DNA of 64,000 bases from Bacillus sp. AFS037270 (GCF_002585305.1 NZ_NUNF01000014.1:249839-313838), one strand, 5' to 3'. Positions 16,142 to 27,031 are shown, counted from the first letter of the stretch. Program-made: numbers and translations. Notes: generated by a model not told the origin, from the sequence alone.

Positions 16142-16159
16142 TTGTATACTAGTATGCAA
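16142..16159 (+). promoter_or_regulatory. GntR operator upstream of the hexuronate operon
   Basis: TTGTATACTAGTATGCAA is an 18-bp inverted repeat with one mismatch, sharing TTGTATAC and ATACTAGTAT with the promoter region of the neighbouring GntR gene. Confidence 0.7.
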
Positions 16160-16237
16160 TAAATTCGCAGGAGGATGAAAGTCCTAGTCCCGCCCCCAAT
16201 CCTTACAGATGAAATCTAATAAAGAAGGTGGACAAAA

Positions 16238-17257
16238 ATGAAAGCGGTACAAGTAAGTAAACCACATGAACTAACCATTCAAGATGTTGAAAAACCGCGC
16301 ATTGTCAATTCAAAGGATGTCTTAGTTAAAGTAAAACGTGTTGGTATTTGCGGCTCTGACCTTCATATTTACCATGGTACAAACCCTTTGGCGACATTAC
16401 CGAGAGTTGTGGGTCATGAAGTGGCAGGAGAAGTGGTCGAAGTTGGATCAGATGTTGCGAATCTGCAAGTTGGTGATCATGTCGTCGTCGAACCGATCCG
16501 TTATTGCGGCGAATGCTATGCCTGCCGCAAGGGACAGCCGAACGTGTGCCAATCCTTAACGGTATTTGGGGTCCATGAAGATGGCGGGATGCGCGAATGG
16601 TTTGTTCTTCCTGAAAAACAACTACATAAGGTGAATTCCGATCTCCCTTGGGAAGAAATTGTTTTAGCCGAACCTTACACGATTGGCGCACAGGCTGTTT
16701 TTCGCGGACAGGTGGAAGAAGGCGACACCGTTCTAATCCAAGGCGCCGGACCGATTGGGATCTGTATCCTCAAAATGGCAAAATTCCATGGTGCCACGGT
16801 GATGGTTACGGATTTGAGTGATGAACGACTATCCTTTGCAAAGGAAAATGGAGCGGATATAGTCGTTAATGCCGGGCGGGAAGATGTTTTAACGGCTGTG
16901 CAGGAATGGACGAATGGGGAAGGAGCAAACAAAGTCATTGATGCGGTTTGCCTTCCAAGTACGTTTGCATTATCACTTGAGGCCGTTTCTTCTGCCGGAA
17001 ATGTGGTCGTTCTTGGTTTTGATGAACAACCAGCCGCAATATCACAGCTTCCTATTACTAAGAAAGAAGTAACGATTACCGGTTCAAGACTACAAACCTA
17101 TCAATTTCCTAAAGTAGTTCAGCTGCTAAACGAAGGAGAGCTCCGTCATAATGGGCTGGTTACCCATACCTTCCCGCTTGCACAAGTACAGGAAGCTTTT
17201 ACGTTTATTGAAGAACATCCTGACCTGGTTAGGAAAGCAATTATTACGTTTGATTAA
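16238..17257 (+). CDS. Zinc-dependent alcohol/polyol dehydrogenase (YjmD-like)
   Basis: A 339-residue medium-chain dehydrogenase. The catalytic zinc ligands are in [13 protein letters not shown] and [12 protein letters not shown], the structural zinc cysteines in [15 protein letters not shown], and the Rossmann GAGPIG lies near residue 170. In B. subtilis the equivalent gene yjmD sits at the same place before uxuA. Its substrate there is not firmly settled; an L-galactonate/L-gulonate-type sugar-acid oxidation would fit the operon. It is the first gene after the GntR operator, with a GAAGGTGG site upstream, and is 15 bp before uxuA. Confidence 0.88.
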   Translation: MKAVQVSKPHELTIQDVEKPRIVNSKDVLVKVKRVGICGSDLHIYHGTNPLATLPRVVGHEVAGEVVEVGSDVANLQVGDHVVVEPIRYCGECYACRKGQPNVCQSLTVFGVHEDGGMREWFVLPEKQLHKVNSDLPWEEIVLAEPYTIGAQAVFRGQVEEGDTVLIQGAGPIGICILKMAKFHGATVMVTDLSDERLSFAKENGADIVVNAGREDVLTAVQEWTNGEGANKVIDAVCLPSTFALSLEAVSSAGNVVVLGFDEQPAAISQLPITKKEVTITGSRLQTYQFPKVVQLLNEGELRHNGLVTHTFPLAQVQEAFTFIEEHPDLVRKAIITFD

Positions 17258-17272
17258 AGGCGGAGGTGTGTT

Positions 17273-18343
<1,071 letters not shown>

Positions 18344-18349
18344 ACTTCA

Positions 18350-19186
18350 ATGCTCCCCATTCATGAAAATATAACTGGCAGGGTGGCCGTCATTACAGGA
18401 GGAAGTGGTGTCTTATGTTCAGAGGTGGCGCGTGAACTTGCCCGCCATGGCGTGAAAGTAGCGATTTTAAATCGAACGGCTGAAAAAGGACAAAAGGTAG
18501 TGGATGAAATTGTTCAGTCAGGCGGCACTGCCATAGCGGTTGCAGCGAACGTTTTGGATAAGGTATCCCTTGAGAACGCTCGAGAGATCATCCTTGAATC
18601 GTTTGGCAGTGTTGATATTTTGATCAATGGTGCAGGAGGCAATCACCCTGACGCGATAACCGGTCCTGAGACTTATGAAGAAAACGGAAGCGGGCAGTCA
18701 TTTTTTGAATTAGATCCAAAGGGTTTTTCTCAGGTGTTTGACAGTAACTTTATTGGGTCTTTTCTAGCGAGTCAGGTATTCGGAAAATCTTTGCTTGAGG
18801 CAAAGGCACCGGTGATTATCAATTTTTCATCAATGAGTGCTTATGCTCCAATGACAAAAGTACCTGCATACAGTGCAGCGAAAGCATCGATTAATAATTT
18901 TACGATGTGGATGGCGGTTCATTTTGCCGAAAAGGGCTTACGAGTTAATGCGGTTGCACCGGGGTTCTTCCTGACAAACCAAAATAAAAACCTGCTGCTT
19001 AATGAGGATGGAAGCTATACCGCACGTTCGAAAAAAATTATTACCGGAACCCCTATGAAACGGTTTGGGAAACCGGAAGATTTAATAGGGACCATGCTCT
19101 GGCTTTTAGATGAAGAGTATTCCGGGTTTATCACAGGGATCACGGTACCGGTGGATGGAGGCTTTTTAGCCTATTCGGGAGTTTAA
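18350..19186 (+). CDS. uxuB: D-mannonate oxidoreductase, SDR type (YjmF/UxuB)
   Basis: A 278-residue short-chain dehydrogenase with GGSGVLCSEVA at the cofactor site, NGAGGNHPDAITGPETY, which includes the long insertion typical of this subfamily, SSMSAY, YSAAK and GFITGITVPVDGG. In B. subtilis the same gene (yjmF, renamed uxuB) follows uxuA and reduces fructuronate to mannonate, unlike the long-chain UxuB of E. coli. Synteny on both sides supports this function. No uxaC (uronate isomerase), kdgK or kdgA gene is in the window, so the first and last steps must be encoded elsewhere. Confidence 0.88.
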   Translation: MLPIHENITGRVAVITGGSGVLCSEVARELARHGVKVAILNRTAEKGQKVVDEIVQSGGTAIAVAANVLDKVSLENAREIILESFGSVDILINGAGGNHPDAITGPETYEENGSGQSFFELDPKGFSQVFDSNFIGSFLASQVFGKSLLEAKAPVIINFSSMSAYAPMTKVPAYSAAKASINNFTMWMAVHFAEKGLRVNAVAPGFFLTNQNKNLLLNEDGSYTARSKKIITGTPMKRFGKPEDLIGTMLWLLDEEYSGFITGITVPVDGGFLAYSGV

Positions 19187-19268
19187 GTGCTGCTGATGAA
19201 CAAAGATGAGAGTGCGAATGACTGGGGAGTCGTTCGCACAGGGATTGGATTATTTTTAAAAAGGAAAT

Positions 19269-19283
19269 TTGAAAGCGTTGACA
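19269..19283 (+). promoter_or_regulatory. cre box in front of exuT
   Basis: TTGAAAGCGTTGACA matches every defined position of the cre consensus. It lies in the 117-bp gap between uxuB and exuT, 20 bp before the exuT start, so CcpA may reduce transporter expression when a preferred sugar is present. Confidence 0.65.
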
Positions 19284-19303
19284 AGATTCTAGGGGGTATA
19301 TGA

Positions 19304-20581
19304 ATGTTAGCCAAAATGTTTTCGAAAGATAAATTGCCTATCCTGTTGTTATTATTCTTAGCCGGCGTCATTAATTATTTAGACCGTTCTGCATTGTCGA
19401 TCGGTGCTCCGTTTATAAAGGAAGACTTGCACTTATCGGCCACCCAAATGGGAATTATTTTTAGTAGTTTTTCTGTTGGATATGCGATTTTTAACTTTAT
19501 TGGCGGAATGGCTTCTGATAAATACGGTGCGAAACTTACTTTGTTCGTTGCGATGATTGTTTGGTCATTATTTAGCGGCGCTATTGCCTTAGCTGTGGGA
19601 TTTACTAGTTTAATTGTCATTCGTGTTTTATTCGGAATGGGGGAAGGCCCGCTTTCGGCAACGATCAGCAAAATGGTCAATAACTGGTTCCCGGCTGACC
19701 AACGTGCGTCTGCGGTTGGTTTGGCGAATAGTGGCACACCACTTGGCGGTGCGATTTCTGGCCCGATTGTCGGCTTCATCGCGATTACCTTCAGCTGGAA
19801 GATTTCCTTTCTACTTATCATGGTAATTGGTCTTGTTTGGGCGGTGTCATGGTGGAAATTTGTAAAAGAAAAGCCAGCTGCGACTGCGAAAAAGGCGGCA
19901 GTGGTAAAAGCGGATCAGGTTTTACATGAAAGACGCCCATTAACTTTTTATCTAAAACAAAAAACAGTTTTATTTACGGCATTTGCGTTCTTTTCCTATA
20001 ACTATATCTTGTTCTTCTTCTTAACTTGGTTCCCAAGTTATTTGGTGGATGCCCGCCATATGGATGTGAAGGAGATGAGTGTGATTACCATGATTCCATG
20101 GATTGTAGGATTCATCGGTCTTGCCTCTGGCGGATTTGTTTCAGATTTTGTTTTTAAAAAGTTTACCAACAAAGGTGTTCTATTCTCAAGAAAAGTTGTG
20201 CTTGTTACTTGTTTATTTATTTCAGCTGTTTGTATCGGATGTGCCGGCCTTGTCACAACGACTGTCAGTGCCGTAACATTGGTAGCGCTTTCGGTCTTCT
20301 TCCTATACTTGACAGGTGCCATTTACTGGGCCATCGTCCAGGACGTTGTCGAGCCAGGAAGTGTTGGATCAGTGGGTGGATTTATGCACTTTTTGGCCAA
20401 TACCGCTGGAATCATTGGACCGGCATTAACAGGCTACTTAGTGGATCAATCTGGTTCATTCACGTCAGCCTTTTTATTAGCAGGCGGGCTGGCCGTGTTT
20501 GCTTCGCTATCTGTCATCCGTTTTGTTCGTCCTATCAAGTACCCCAACACAAAAAAGGCAGACGTAAATATGACTGTTTAA
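19304..20581 (+). CDS. exuT: Hexuronate MFS transporter
   Basis: A 425-residue ACS-family symporter with 12 helices. It begins LLFLAGVINYLDRSALSIGAPFI and has DKYGAKLTLF between helices 2 and 3 and LFGMGEGPLSATISKMVNNWFPADQRA in helices 4/5, characteristic of hexuronate/glucarate carriers. Its place after yjmD-uxuA-uxuB reproduces the B. subtilis exu gene order and supports uptake of glucuronate or galacturonate. The ATG follows AGGGGG. A strong terminator ends the operon. Confidence 0.9.
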   Translation: MLAKMFSKDKLPILLLLFLAGVINYLDRSALSIGAPFIKEDLHLSATQMGIIFSSFSVGYAIFNFIGGMASDKYGAKLTLFVAMIVWSLFSGAIALAVGFTSLIVIRVLFGMGEGPLSATISKMVNNWFPADQRASAVGLANSGTPLGGAISGPIVGFIAITFSWKISFLLIMVIGLVWAVSWWKFVKEKPAATAKKAAVVKADQVLHERRPLTFYLKQKTVLFTAFAFFSYNYILFFFLTWFPSYLVDARHMDVKEMSVITMIPWIVGFIGLASGGFVSDFVFKKFTNKGVLFSRKVVLVTCLFISAVCIGCAGLVTTTVSAVTLVALSVFFLYLTGAIYWAIVQDVVEPGSVGSVGGFMHFLANTAGIIGPALTGYLVDQSGSFTSAFLLAGGLAVFASLSVIRFVRPIKYPNTKKADVNMTV

Positions 20582-20589
20582 CCTTTGGC

Positions 20590-20628
20590 AGATGGCTCAA
20601 ACCTGTGGTTTGAGCCATCTCTTTTTTT
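20590..20628 (+). terminator. Terminator of the hexuronate operon
   Basis: AGATGGCTCAAACC pairs perfectly with GGTTTGAGCCATCT around TGT, followed by CTTTTTTT. Confidence 0.92.
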
Positions 20629-20632
20629 GGAG

Positions 20633-20684
20633 CGAAGGGATGGTTCTCATGCTTCGGAAGCATGAGAACCGTCCCCTTGCTTCC
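20633..20684. repeat. GGGGACGGTTCTC palindromic repeat, copy 3
   Basis: GGGATGGTTCTCATGCTTC and GAAGCATGAGAACCGTCCCC lie back to back after the exuT terminator. One arm has an A for the usual C, so the hairpin has one G-U-type pair. Confidence 0.85.
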
Positions 20685-20856
20685 AAATTAATTCTCCTGT
20701 TATGTCTGTCACAAATTTGATATTATAGTATAAAAAGTGTTGGTCAAACTTTTCGTTTTTTTATGAAGTTGAATTAAAAAAGAAGTTTGATAAAACCCGT
20801 TAAGCGACTCAGTCTTTACATTCAAAGAGTGCATCATCTGCAGAAGGAGGCAAGGT

Positions 20857-21615
20857 ATGAACCATAAAAATAAAACAGTTGTCCGTTCTATGGATCTTTT
20901 AAATTTATTTAAAGATCATGCACAATTAACCTTTCAAGAGATTATTGATTTATCAGGTATTCCGAAAACATCTGTCTATCGCATGTTAATGTCTTTAGAG
21001 GAAATGGAGTTTTTAGAGAAAGGGCCGGACTCTAAATATCGATTAGGTATTATCTTTCTTAAGTTTGGCCATCTTGTTTCATCTAGACTTGATATACGGA
21101 AAATTTCATTCCCCATTATGCAAGAGCTGCATGATGATATTGGTGAAGCTATTAATCTAATTATCAAACAAGGGGATGAAGCGATTTATATTGAAAAAAT
21201 CGATACCAACCAAAAAGTGCGCCTATATACTGGAATCGGCAGAAGAAGCCCTTTGTATGCTGGTGCTTGTGCTCGTGTCATTCTATCTTTTTTACCTGAT
21301 TCAGAAATTCAAACATACATGGAGTCGGTTGAGTTAAGACCTTTTGCGAAAGGTACGATTACGGATAAGGAAGATTTATATAAGACAATTAGCGAAGCTA
21401 AAGAAAATGGTTATACGATTAGTTATTCTGAGTTAGAGGATCATACAGCTGCCATTGCTGCACCGATTTTCGATCATAAAGGTGACGTGATTGCTGGTCT
21501 TAGTATTGCGGGTATCGAAGCTAATTATCAAAACGAAAACATCCCTATTTTTGCAGAGAAAATAAAAGCGGCAGCCGAAAAAATATCAAAATGTTTAGGA
21601 TATATTCCATCATAA
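20857..21615 (+). CDS. kipR: IclR-family regulator (KipR-like)
   Basis: A 252-residue protein with an N-terminal winged helix (LTFQEIIDLSGIPKTSVYRMLMSLEEMEFL) and the C-terminal IclR ligand domain (INLIIKQGDEAIYIEKID, SPLYAGACARVILSF, GYTISYSELEDHTAAIAAPIFDHKGDVIAGLSIAG). In B. subtilis the IclR protein KipR controls the ycsFGI-kipIAR operon, the same enzymes that follow here. It should respond to 5-oxoproline or glutamate status. The start is preceded by AGAAGGAGGC. A hairpin follows the stop. Confidence 0.85.
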   Translation: MNHKNKTVVRSMDLLNLFKDHAQLTFQEIIDLSGIPKTSVYRMLMSLEEMEFLEKGPDSKYRLGIIFLKFGHLVSSRLDIRKISFPIMQELHDDIGEAINLIIKQGDEAIYIEKIDTNQKVRLYTGIGRRSPLYAGACARVILSFLPDSEIQTYMESVELRPFAKGTITDKEDLYKTISEAKENGYTISYSELEDHTAAIAAPIFDHKGDVIAGLSIAGIEANYQNENIPIFAEKIKAAAEKISKCLGYIPS

Positions 21616-21616
21616 A

Positions 21617-21672
21617 AAACATCCTCTATACACCTGTTTCAGGAGTAAATAGGGGATGTTTTCATTTTTAAC
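21617..21672. terminator. Terminator between kipR and convergent pxpC
   Basis: AAACATCCTCTAT pairs with ATAGGGGATGTTT around a ~20-base loop, followed by TCATTTTTA. It separates convergent transcripts. Confidence 0.7.
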
Positions 21673-21777
21673 TTTCCTCCATCTCAAATAGGCAGGTTCC
21701 ATGGATAAACTTAGGTGTACATGCTCCTACTTTCTATCGTAGTAATGAATTGGTGATGCTCCGAGTGGATTTGTACC

Positions 21778-22770
21778 TTAGTAGAGTATTTTATAGCGAA
21801 AGCCTACTTTTATCTCCTCTAATATTCTTTCTTTCTTTAATAATTCATTTTCTGCCTCTTCATGTGAAACTTCCTTAAAATGGATCGTTGCAGTCGGTTG
21901 TAGTTGTGCCATGCTTGGTAAGTCTGCAGAAATAATCTGTCCAATTTTTGGATAGCCGCCTGTGGTTTGACGGTCTGCCATTAAGATAATTGGATTACCG
22001 CTTGGCGGTACTTGAATAGTTCCGTGTGTTACACCTTCAGACAATAATTGAAATTCCTCTGTTAAAGAAAGGATAGGACCTTTCATATGGTATCCCATCC
22101 GATCGGCTTGAGTTGTTAATTTAAATGGTTCATTGAACAGGCTTCTTTTACTATTTTGATCAAAACGGTCAAACTCCGTTCCTCTAATTACACGAATCGT
22201 TTTCGTTTGCTGTAAATTGATCAGATTATTGTAATTTACCGACCAGTTAATATCGCTTCCTAAATCATTCAATTTATGGAATAAGGATTGACTGAATTCA
22301 TTCGTTTTATTGACTTCGATGATATCCTCTTTTTGTAAAGCCCTGCCTTTCAATCCGCCAATCCCTGCCCGAAGATAGGTGCTCTTGCTTCCCATTACTT
22401 CTGGAACAGCAATACCGCCGGCAAAAGCTACATAGGCTCTGCAGCCTTTTAAGGGGGATTTGAATTGTAAGATAGATCCTTTTCTAACCAATATCGGCCG
22501 CCACATTGCTGCTTTTTTATCATCAATGACAGCAAATAAATCTCCACCTGTAATGGCGATTAACATATCTTGCTCAAATAAAAGAGAGGTGCCTAATAAT
22601 GTAATTTCTAGGGCACCTTCATTTTCTTTATTTCCTACTAGTAAATTTGCTGCCCTGAATGAATATTGATCCATCGCTCCGCTGACAATAACACCATATT
22701 TTTGAAAACCATATCTTCCTAAGTCTTGTATCGTGGTTAGCAGTCCTGGATGAAGTACTCTAACAGTCAT
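21778..22770 (-). CDS. pxpC: 5-oxoprolinase subunit PxpC (KipA-type)
   Basis: A 330-residue biotin-dependent carboxyltransferase-like protein, the larger of the two PxpB/PxpC subunits. It begins VRVLHPGLLTTIQDLGRYGFQKYGVIVSGAMDQYSFRAAN, a signature of KipA/urea-amidolyase-related proteins, and has TYLRAGIGGLKGRAL and the GNPIILMADRQTTGGYPKIG loop. With PxpA and PxpB it hydrolyses 5-oxoproline to glutamate using ATP. Its start overlaps the pxpB stop by four bases, so the two are coupled. In B. subtilis KipA also antagonises KipI, the inhibitor of sporulation kinase A. Confidence 0.92.
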   Translation of the reverse strand: MTVRVLHPGLLTTIQDLGRYGFQKYGVIVSGAMDQYSFRAANLLVGNKENEGALEITLLGTSLLFEQDMLIAITGGDLFAVIDDKKAAMWRPILVRKGSILQFKSPLKGCRAYVAFAGGIAVPEVMGSKSTYLRAGIGGLKGRALQKEDIIEVNKTNEFSQSLFHKLNDLGSDINWSVNYNNLINLQQTKTIRVIRGTEFDRFDQNSKRSLFNEPFKLTTQADRMGYHMKGPILSLTEEFQLLSEGVTHGTIQVPPSGNPIILMADRQTTGGYPKIGQIISADLPSMAQLQPTATIHFKEVSHEEAENELLKKERILEEIKVGFRYKILY

Positions 22771-23513
22771 TTATTTTGCTCCTTATATGCCTTATATTGT
22801 TCTGGGGAAATTTGAAAGAATTTAATCCTATCTCCGGCTTTAAGCAAAGTAGGCGGAGTAAGGTCAGGCTGAAATAAATTTAATGGAGTTCGGCCAATAA
22901 TTTGCCAGCCTCCTGGTGTTTCTAGTGGATAAATCCCCGTTTGTTTTCCGGCTATTCCTACGGAACCGGGTACAATGGAGGACCTTGGACTCTTCTTTCG
23001 AGGCGTTGCAATTCTTTCATCCATTCCTCCCATAAATGGAAAACCTGGAGCAAATCCTAACATATATACTAAACATTCATTTTTTGTGTGTATTCGAATC
23101 ACTTCTTCAGATGACATCTTGTGAAAAGAGGCTACATCATCCAAATCCGGACCATATTCTCCGCCATATAGGACAGGTATCTCAACAAGTCTTCCTCCAA
23201 AAACTTGCTTTTCGTCCATTTGCCGCAGTAAGTCATTCACAACCAAACTAACCTTTTGAAAAGGAGTCATAGGTGAATGGTGATTTTTATCGTTATTCAT
23301 GAGCGAATGATGTACAACTACTGGATTGTAATAAATCGTTATATTAGTGAAAGCAGGTACTGCCTCAACAAAACCATCAAATGGATGATCTAACAATGCT
23401 GATAAAGCTTGAACTTTTTGGTGAGTAGCTGGGTTTAGTTCATCACCAAGCTGTACAATCAGTGCCGAATCACCTAAAGGTTTGATGATCGCTTCAGTGA
23501 TAGAACAACTCAT
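22767..23513 (-). CDS. pxpB: 5-oxoprolinase subunit PxpB (KipI-type)
   Basis: A 248-residue KipI/allophanate-hydrolase-subunit-1 protein. Typical are IKPLGDSALIVQLGD, VEAVPAFTNITIYYNP, EIPVLYGGEYGPDLDDVA, LGFAPGFPFMGG and VGIAGKQTGIYPLETPGGWQIIGRTP. It forms the ATP-dependent 5-oxoprolinase with PxpC and PxpA. The start follows GGAGG with 7-8 bases' spacing. It is transcribed away from pxpA, with a shared 286-bp promoter region, unlike the single operon of B. subtilis. Confidence 0.92.
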   Translation of the reverse strand: MSCSITEAIIKPLGDSALIVQLGDELNPATHQKVQALSALLDHPFDGFVEAVPAFTNITIYYNPVVVHHSLMNNDKNHHSPMTPFQKVSLVVNDLLRQMDEKQVFGGRLVEIPVLYGGEYGPDLDDVASFHKMSSEEVIRIHTKNECLVYMLGFAPGFPFMGGMDERIATPRKKSPRSSIVPGSVGIAGKQTGIYPLETPGGWQIIGRTPLNLFQPDLTPPTLLKAGDRIKFFQISPEQYKAYKEQNK

Positions 23514-23799
23514 TCTAAAACCTCCAATTGTTTCAATATTCGGAACCGATGTTTTAAGAAACGGATTATAATAATATTATAGTTGTCAGAAAATAAAAAA
23601 CAAGTTGTAAATCTTAAAAATAAGACTGTTTTGAACATTTAGGAATTACTGTCTACTCAGATATTTTATTTTATGATAGAATGAATTTAATTTTTAAAAC
23701 TACAATTCCTTAATTCGGAACTAGATTTCTTTTTGTGTGGATTTGTTATGGTAAGTCTGAAATTAGGGGGATAACTAAAAAAACAAGAGGGGGATTAGA
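23514..23799. promoter_or_regulatory. Divergent promoter region of the pxp genes
   Basis: This AT-rich region separates the minus-strand pxpBC pair from pxpA. The motif ATTCGGAAC occurs twice on the plus strand (about 23538 and 23713), once near each transcription unit, and is a candidate binding site for the IclR regulator. Individual -35/-10 boxes cannot be assigned with confidence. Confidence 0.4.
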
Positions 23800-24561
23800 T
23801 TGTATCGAGTTGACTTGAACTGCGACATGGGAGAAAGCTTTGGAGCATACCAGATGGGGACGGATGAGGAAATTCTTGACTATGTCACTTCTGTCAACAT
23901 TGCCTGCGGTTTTCATGCAGGTGACCCGGCTACCATGCGAAAAATGGTTACGCTTGCATTGGAGAAGGGCATTGCGGTTGGCGCTCATCCAGGACTGCCT
24001 GATTTGGTTGGTTTCGGCCGCCGGAATATGGACATTTCCCCCCAGGAAGCCTTCGACATGATCGTGTATCAAATTGGCGCACTTTATGGATTTGTTAAAG
24101 CAGAAGGCGGCAAAATGCAGCATGTAAAACCGCATGGTGCTCTTTATAATATGGCTGCAAAAAGCAGGGAGCTGTCGGACGCCATCGCACAAGCCGTTTA
24201 CAAAGTAGATTCCGACTTGATTTTATTCGGCCTTTCGGGCAGTGAACTGGTGAAAGCCGGACAAGCAATCGGTCTCCGTACGGCAAGTGAAGTATTTGCT
24301 GACAGAACCTATCAGCAAGATGGTTCGCTGACACCAAGACGGCAGCCGGACGCAATGATTACGGACGACAAATTAGCGATTGACCAGGTCATTCGCATGG
24401 TAAAAGAAGGAAAAGTACTGTCCCAACAAGGGGTAGAGGTAAAGATTCAAGCAGAAACGGTATGTATTCACGGTGATGGCCCGCATGCCTTAAATTTTGC
24501 CCGCCAAATCCGAGAATTACTTATCAATTCTGATGTAAACGTACAGGCCGCAGGCAGGTGA
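23800..24561 (+). CDS. pxpA: 5-oxoprolinase subunit PxpA (LamB/YcsF family)
   Basis: A 253-residue protein starting at TTG ([15 protein letters not shown]) 9 bases after AGAGGGGG. The family-defining metal and catalytic motifs are present: [50 protein letters not shown], and [19 protein letters not shown]. It supplies the 5-oxoproline-opening activity with PxpBC. It heads an operon with a predicted 5-oxoproline transporter and pyroglutamyl peptidase. Confidence 0.94.
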   Translation: MYRVDLNCDMGESFGAYQMGTDEEILDYVTSVNIACGFHAGDPATMRKMVTLALEKGIAVGAHPGLPDLVGFGRRNMDISPQEAFDMIVYQIGALYGFVKAEGGKMQHVKPHGALYNMAAKSRELSDAIAQAVYKVDSDLILFGLSGSELVKAGQAIGLRTASEVFADRTYQQDGSLTPRRQPDAMITDDKLAIDQVIRMVKEGKVLSQQGVEVKIQAETVCIHGDGPHALNFARQIRELLINSDVNVQAAGR

Positions 24562-24613
24562 CGAGTGCGGATTTGTTTCACTAAGTAGAACTTACCTTAA
24601 GGGAGATGATACT

Positions 24614-25303
24614 ATGATAAAACTGATTGGAATCTTACTAGTAGCGGTTGGGTTCGGTTTTCGTCTGAACACCCTGCTGGTTGTAATGACAGCCGGTGTG
24701 GTTACAGGCTTAGTTTCTGACATGTCCTTTAATCAGGTCATGACTCAATTTGGCCAGGTTTTTATCGATAACCGTTATATGTCTTTGCCTATCATTCTCA
24801 GTTTACCTGTAATCGGATTGTTGGAACGTCACGGTCTGAAAGAAAGGGCAGAAGTACTTATTAAAAAGGCAAAAGGAGCAACAGCCGGTAAGGTGTTAAT
24901 GTCCTATTTGCTCATTCGCGAATTGAGCGCGTCGCTTGGCCTTAACATTGGCGGACATCCGCAAACGGTTCGGCCGCTTGTCGCACCAATGGCAGAAGGG
25001 GCAGCAACAGCAAAACATGGGGAACTTCCGGAAAAACTCCAGGACGACATTAAAGCGCATGCAGCAGCATCTGAAAATGTTGGCTGGTTTTTCGGGGAGG
25101 ACATTTTCATTGCAACCGGAGCGATTTTATTAATGAAGGGGTTTTTCGATTCAGTAGGCATGCATGTGGGCGTCTGGGATATGGCTCTTTGGGGTATCCC
25201 TACCGCGATATCAGCTTTCTGTCTTTCCTGGTGGCGTTTCCGCAGGATGGATCGACGAATTCAACGTGAAATGACAAAGAAAGAGAACAACAAGATCGCC
25301 TAG
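24614..25303 (+). CDS. DUF969 membrane protein, predicted 5-oxoproline transporter subunit
   Basis: A 229-residue membrane protein with about six helices, beginning KLIGILLVAVGFGFRLNTLLVVMTAGVVTG, with the conserved SLPIILSLPVIGLLERHGLKERA and LNIGGHPQTVRPLVAPMAEGAA segments of DUF969. It is always paired with a DUF979 protein, here 14 bp downstream. Genome contexts place the pair with 5-oxoprolinase and pyroglutamyl peptidase genes, as here, so the pair is thought to import pyroglutamate. That function is inferred from context. Confidence 0.85.
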   Translation: MIKLIGILLVAVGFGFRLNTLLVVMTAGVVTGLVSDMSFNQVMTQFGQVFIDNRYMSLPIILSLPVIGLLERHGLKERAEVLIKKAKGATAGKVLMSYLLIRELSASLGLNIGGHPQTVRPLVAPMAEGAATAKHGELPEKLQDDIKAHAAASENVGWFFGEDIFIATGAILLMKGFFDSVGMHVGVWDMALWGIPTAISAFCLSWWRFRRMDRRIQREMTKKENNKIA

Positions 25304-25317
25304 GGAGGAGACCAACA

Positions 25318-26280
25318 ATGAATATTATTACACTGGAATATATTTATTATTTGCTCGGTATTATAACCGCATTTGTAGCATTCCGGGTAGCGATGGATAA
25401 AAAACATCCGAGCCGCATTGGTTCTACTTTGTTTTGGGGAATCTTTGCCTTCACATTCTTATTTGGTAAGCTTGTTCCTCCGATTGTAATCGGCTACCTT
25501 GTACTAGCTATGGTAGTCATTGCTGCCATCGGTAAGGTGAAAAGTGGAAACCAGGACGAGGCTCCGAAAGAGGAAAGGGATCGGCATGCCTCACGATTAC
25601 AGGGCAAGGTCTTCATTCCCGCCTTGGTCATCCCAGTTTTCACGATCATCGGGTCTTTAACTCTTGGAAAAATTCATTTCGGAAAAATACATTTGGTTGA
25701 TCCAGCGATGGTTACGTTGATCGCGCTTGGTCTAAGCACCATTCTCGCTTATATTGTCGCTCAGCTGCTTACAAAAGCGAAACCATCTACTGCTTTGCAC
25801 GAGGGAAGCCGGTTAATGCAGGCTGTTGGCTGGGCGATCATTTTACCGCAAATGCTAGCAGCGCTTGGCGCCATTTTTGCCAAGGCTGGCGTTGGAGAGG
25901 TCGTCTCAAAAATGGTAAGTGATGTCCTTCCAACCAATATTCCATTTGTCGCGGTTGCTGCTTATTGTATTGGTATGGCGCTGTTTACAGTCATTATGGG
26001 TAATGCTTTTGCCGCTTTTGCCGTCATTACAGGCGGAATAGGTCTGCCGTTGATTGTGCACATGCATGGAGGAAATCCGGCCATCATGGCGGCAATAGGC
26101 ATGTTCGCAGGTTATTGTGGAACGTTGATGACACCGATGGCAGCAAATTTCAATATTGTGCCAGCCATGCTGTTGGATCTTAAGGATAAAAACGCAGTCA
26201 TCAAGGCACAGCTGCCGATTGCCATACCACTCTTGGTGATCAACATCTTATTGATGTATTTCTTGGTATATCATTTCTAA
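25318..26280 (+). CDS. DUF979 membrane protein, predicted 5-oxoproline transporter subunit
   Basis: A 320-residue protein with about nine hydrophobic helices and a charged loop near residue 85 (SGNQDEAPKEERDRHASRLQ). GWAIILPQMLAALGAIF, VIMGNAFAAFAVITGGIGLPL and GYCGTLMTPMAANFNIVPAMLL are typical DUF979 segments resembling half-transporter repeats. It forms the partner of the DUF969 protein. It is followed 24 bp later by pcp, so peptide-end hydrolysis, uptake and ring opening are encoded together. Confidence 0.85.
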   Translation: MNIITLEYIYYLLGIITAFVAFRVAMDKKHPSRIGSTLFWGIFAFTFLFGKLVPPIVIGYLVLAMVVIAAIGKVKSGNQDEAPKEERDRHASRLQGKVFIPALVIPVFTIIGSLTLGKIHFGKIHLVDPAMVTLIALGLSTILAYIVAQLLTKAKPSTALHEGSRLMQAVGWAIILPQMLAALGAIFAKAGVGEVVSKMVSDVLPTNIPFVAVAAYCIGMALFTVIMGNAFAAFAVITGGIGLPLIVHMHGGNPAIMAAIGMFAGYCGTLMTPMAANFNIVPAMLLDLKDKNAVIKAQLPIAIPLLVINILLMYFLVYHF

Positions 26281-26304
26281 TAACTAGTAGAAAGGGACAC
26301 TGTT

Positions 26305-26952
26305 ATGAAAAAGATACTTGTTACCGGTTTTGAGCCGTTTGGAGGGGAGCCCGTCAATCCGGCGCTTGAAGCAGTGAAGCTGTTAAACGGAAAAGAAATT
26401 ACAGAGTACGAAGTGGTCACAAGGGAAATACCAACCGTTTTCGGAAAGGCAATTTGCAGTCTGAAAGAGTCGATAGACGAAATTAATCCTGACATGGTCA
26501 TCTGCGTTGGACAGGCAGGGGGGCGTTCCACTATCACGCCTGAACGGGTAGCCATCAATGTCGACGATGCCAGAATCACAGATAATGAGAATAATCAGCC
26601 AATCGATGAAGAAATAGTTCCAGGCGGGCCAGCCGCATACTTCTCCAAACTGCCGGTCAAGGCAATGGTGAAAGTAATGAATGAAAACGGAATCCCTGCT
26701 TCCGTTTCGAATACTGCGGGCACATTTGTCTGCAACCATATTTTCTATGGGCTGATGAATTATCTTGATACCAGCGACAAGGATATCCGAGGAGGTTTTA
26801 TCCATATTCCTTTCCTTCCGGAACAGATTATCCGCAACCCCGGACACCCAAGCATGAGTCTTGAATTGATTGTTAAGGGATTGGAACTATCCATTGAAGC
26901 TGCTGTATTAAATGAAACTGATATTGTAGCGGTGGGCGGAGAGATTAGTTAA
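26305..26952 (+). CDS. pcp: Pyroglutamyl peptidase I
   Basis: A 215-residue cysteine peptidase of standard length. It begins [23 protein letters not shown]; the catalytic triad is Glu80 in TPERVAIN, Cys143 in TAGTFVCNH and His167 in GGFIHIP. It removes N-terminal pyroglutamate from peptides, giving free 5-oxoproline for PxpABC. It is the last gene of the operon and is followed by a strong terminator. Confidence 0.95.
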   Translation: MKKILVTGFEPFGGEPVNPALEAVKLLNGKEITEYEVVTREIPTVFGKAICSLKESIDEINPDMVICVGQAGGRSTITPERVAINVDDARITDNENNQPIDEEIVPGGPAAYFSKLPVKAMVKVMNENGIPASVSNTAGTFVCNHIFYGLMNYLDTSDKDIRGGFIHIPFLPEQIIRNPGHPSMSLELIVKGLELSIEAAVLNETDIVAVGGEIS

Positions 26953-27031
26953 TTTCATAGAGGGAGTCTATTTTTAGGAGAGATTCCTTTTAAGTAATTC
27001 AAATAATAAAAGAGAACATGTTTTTACCAGG

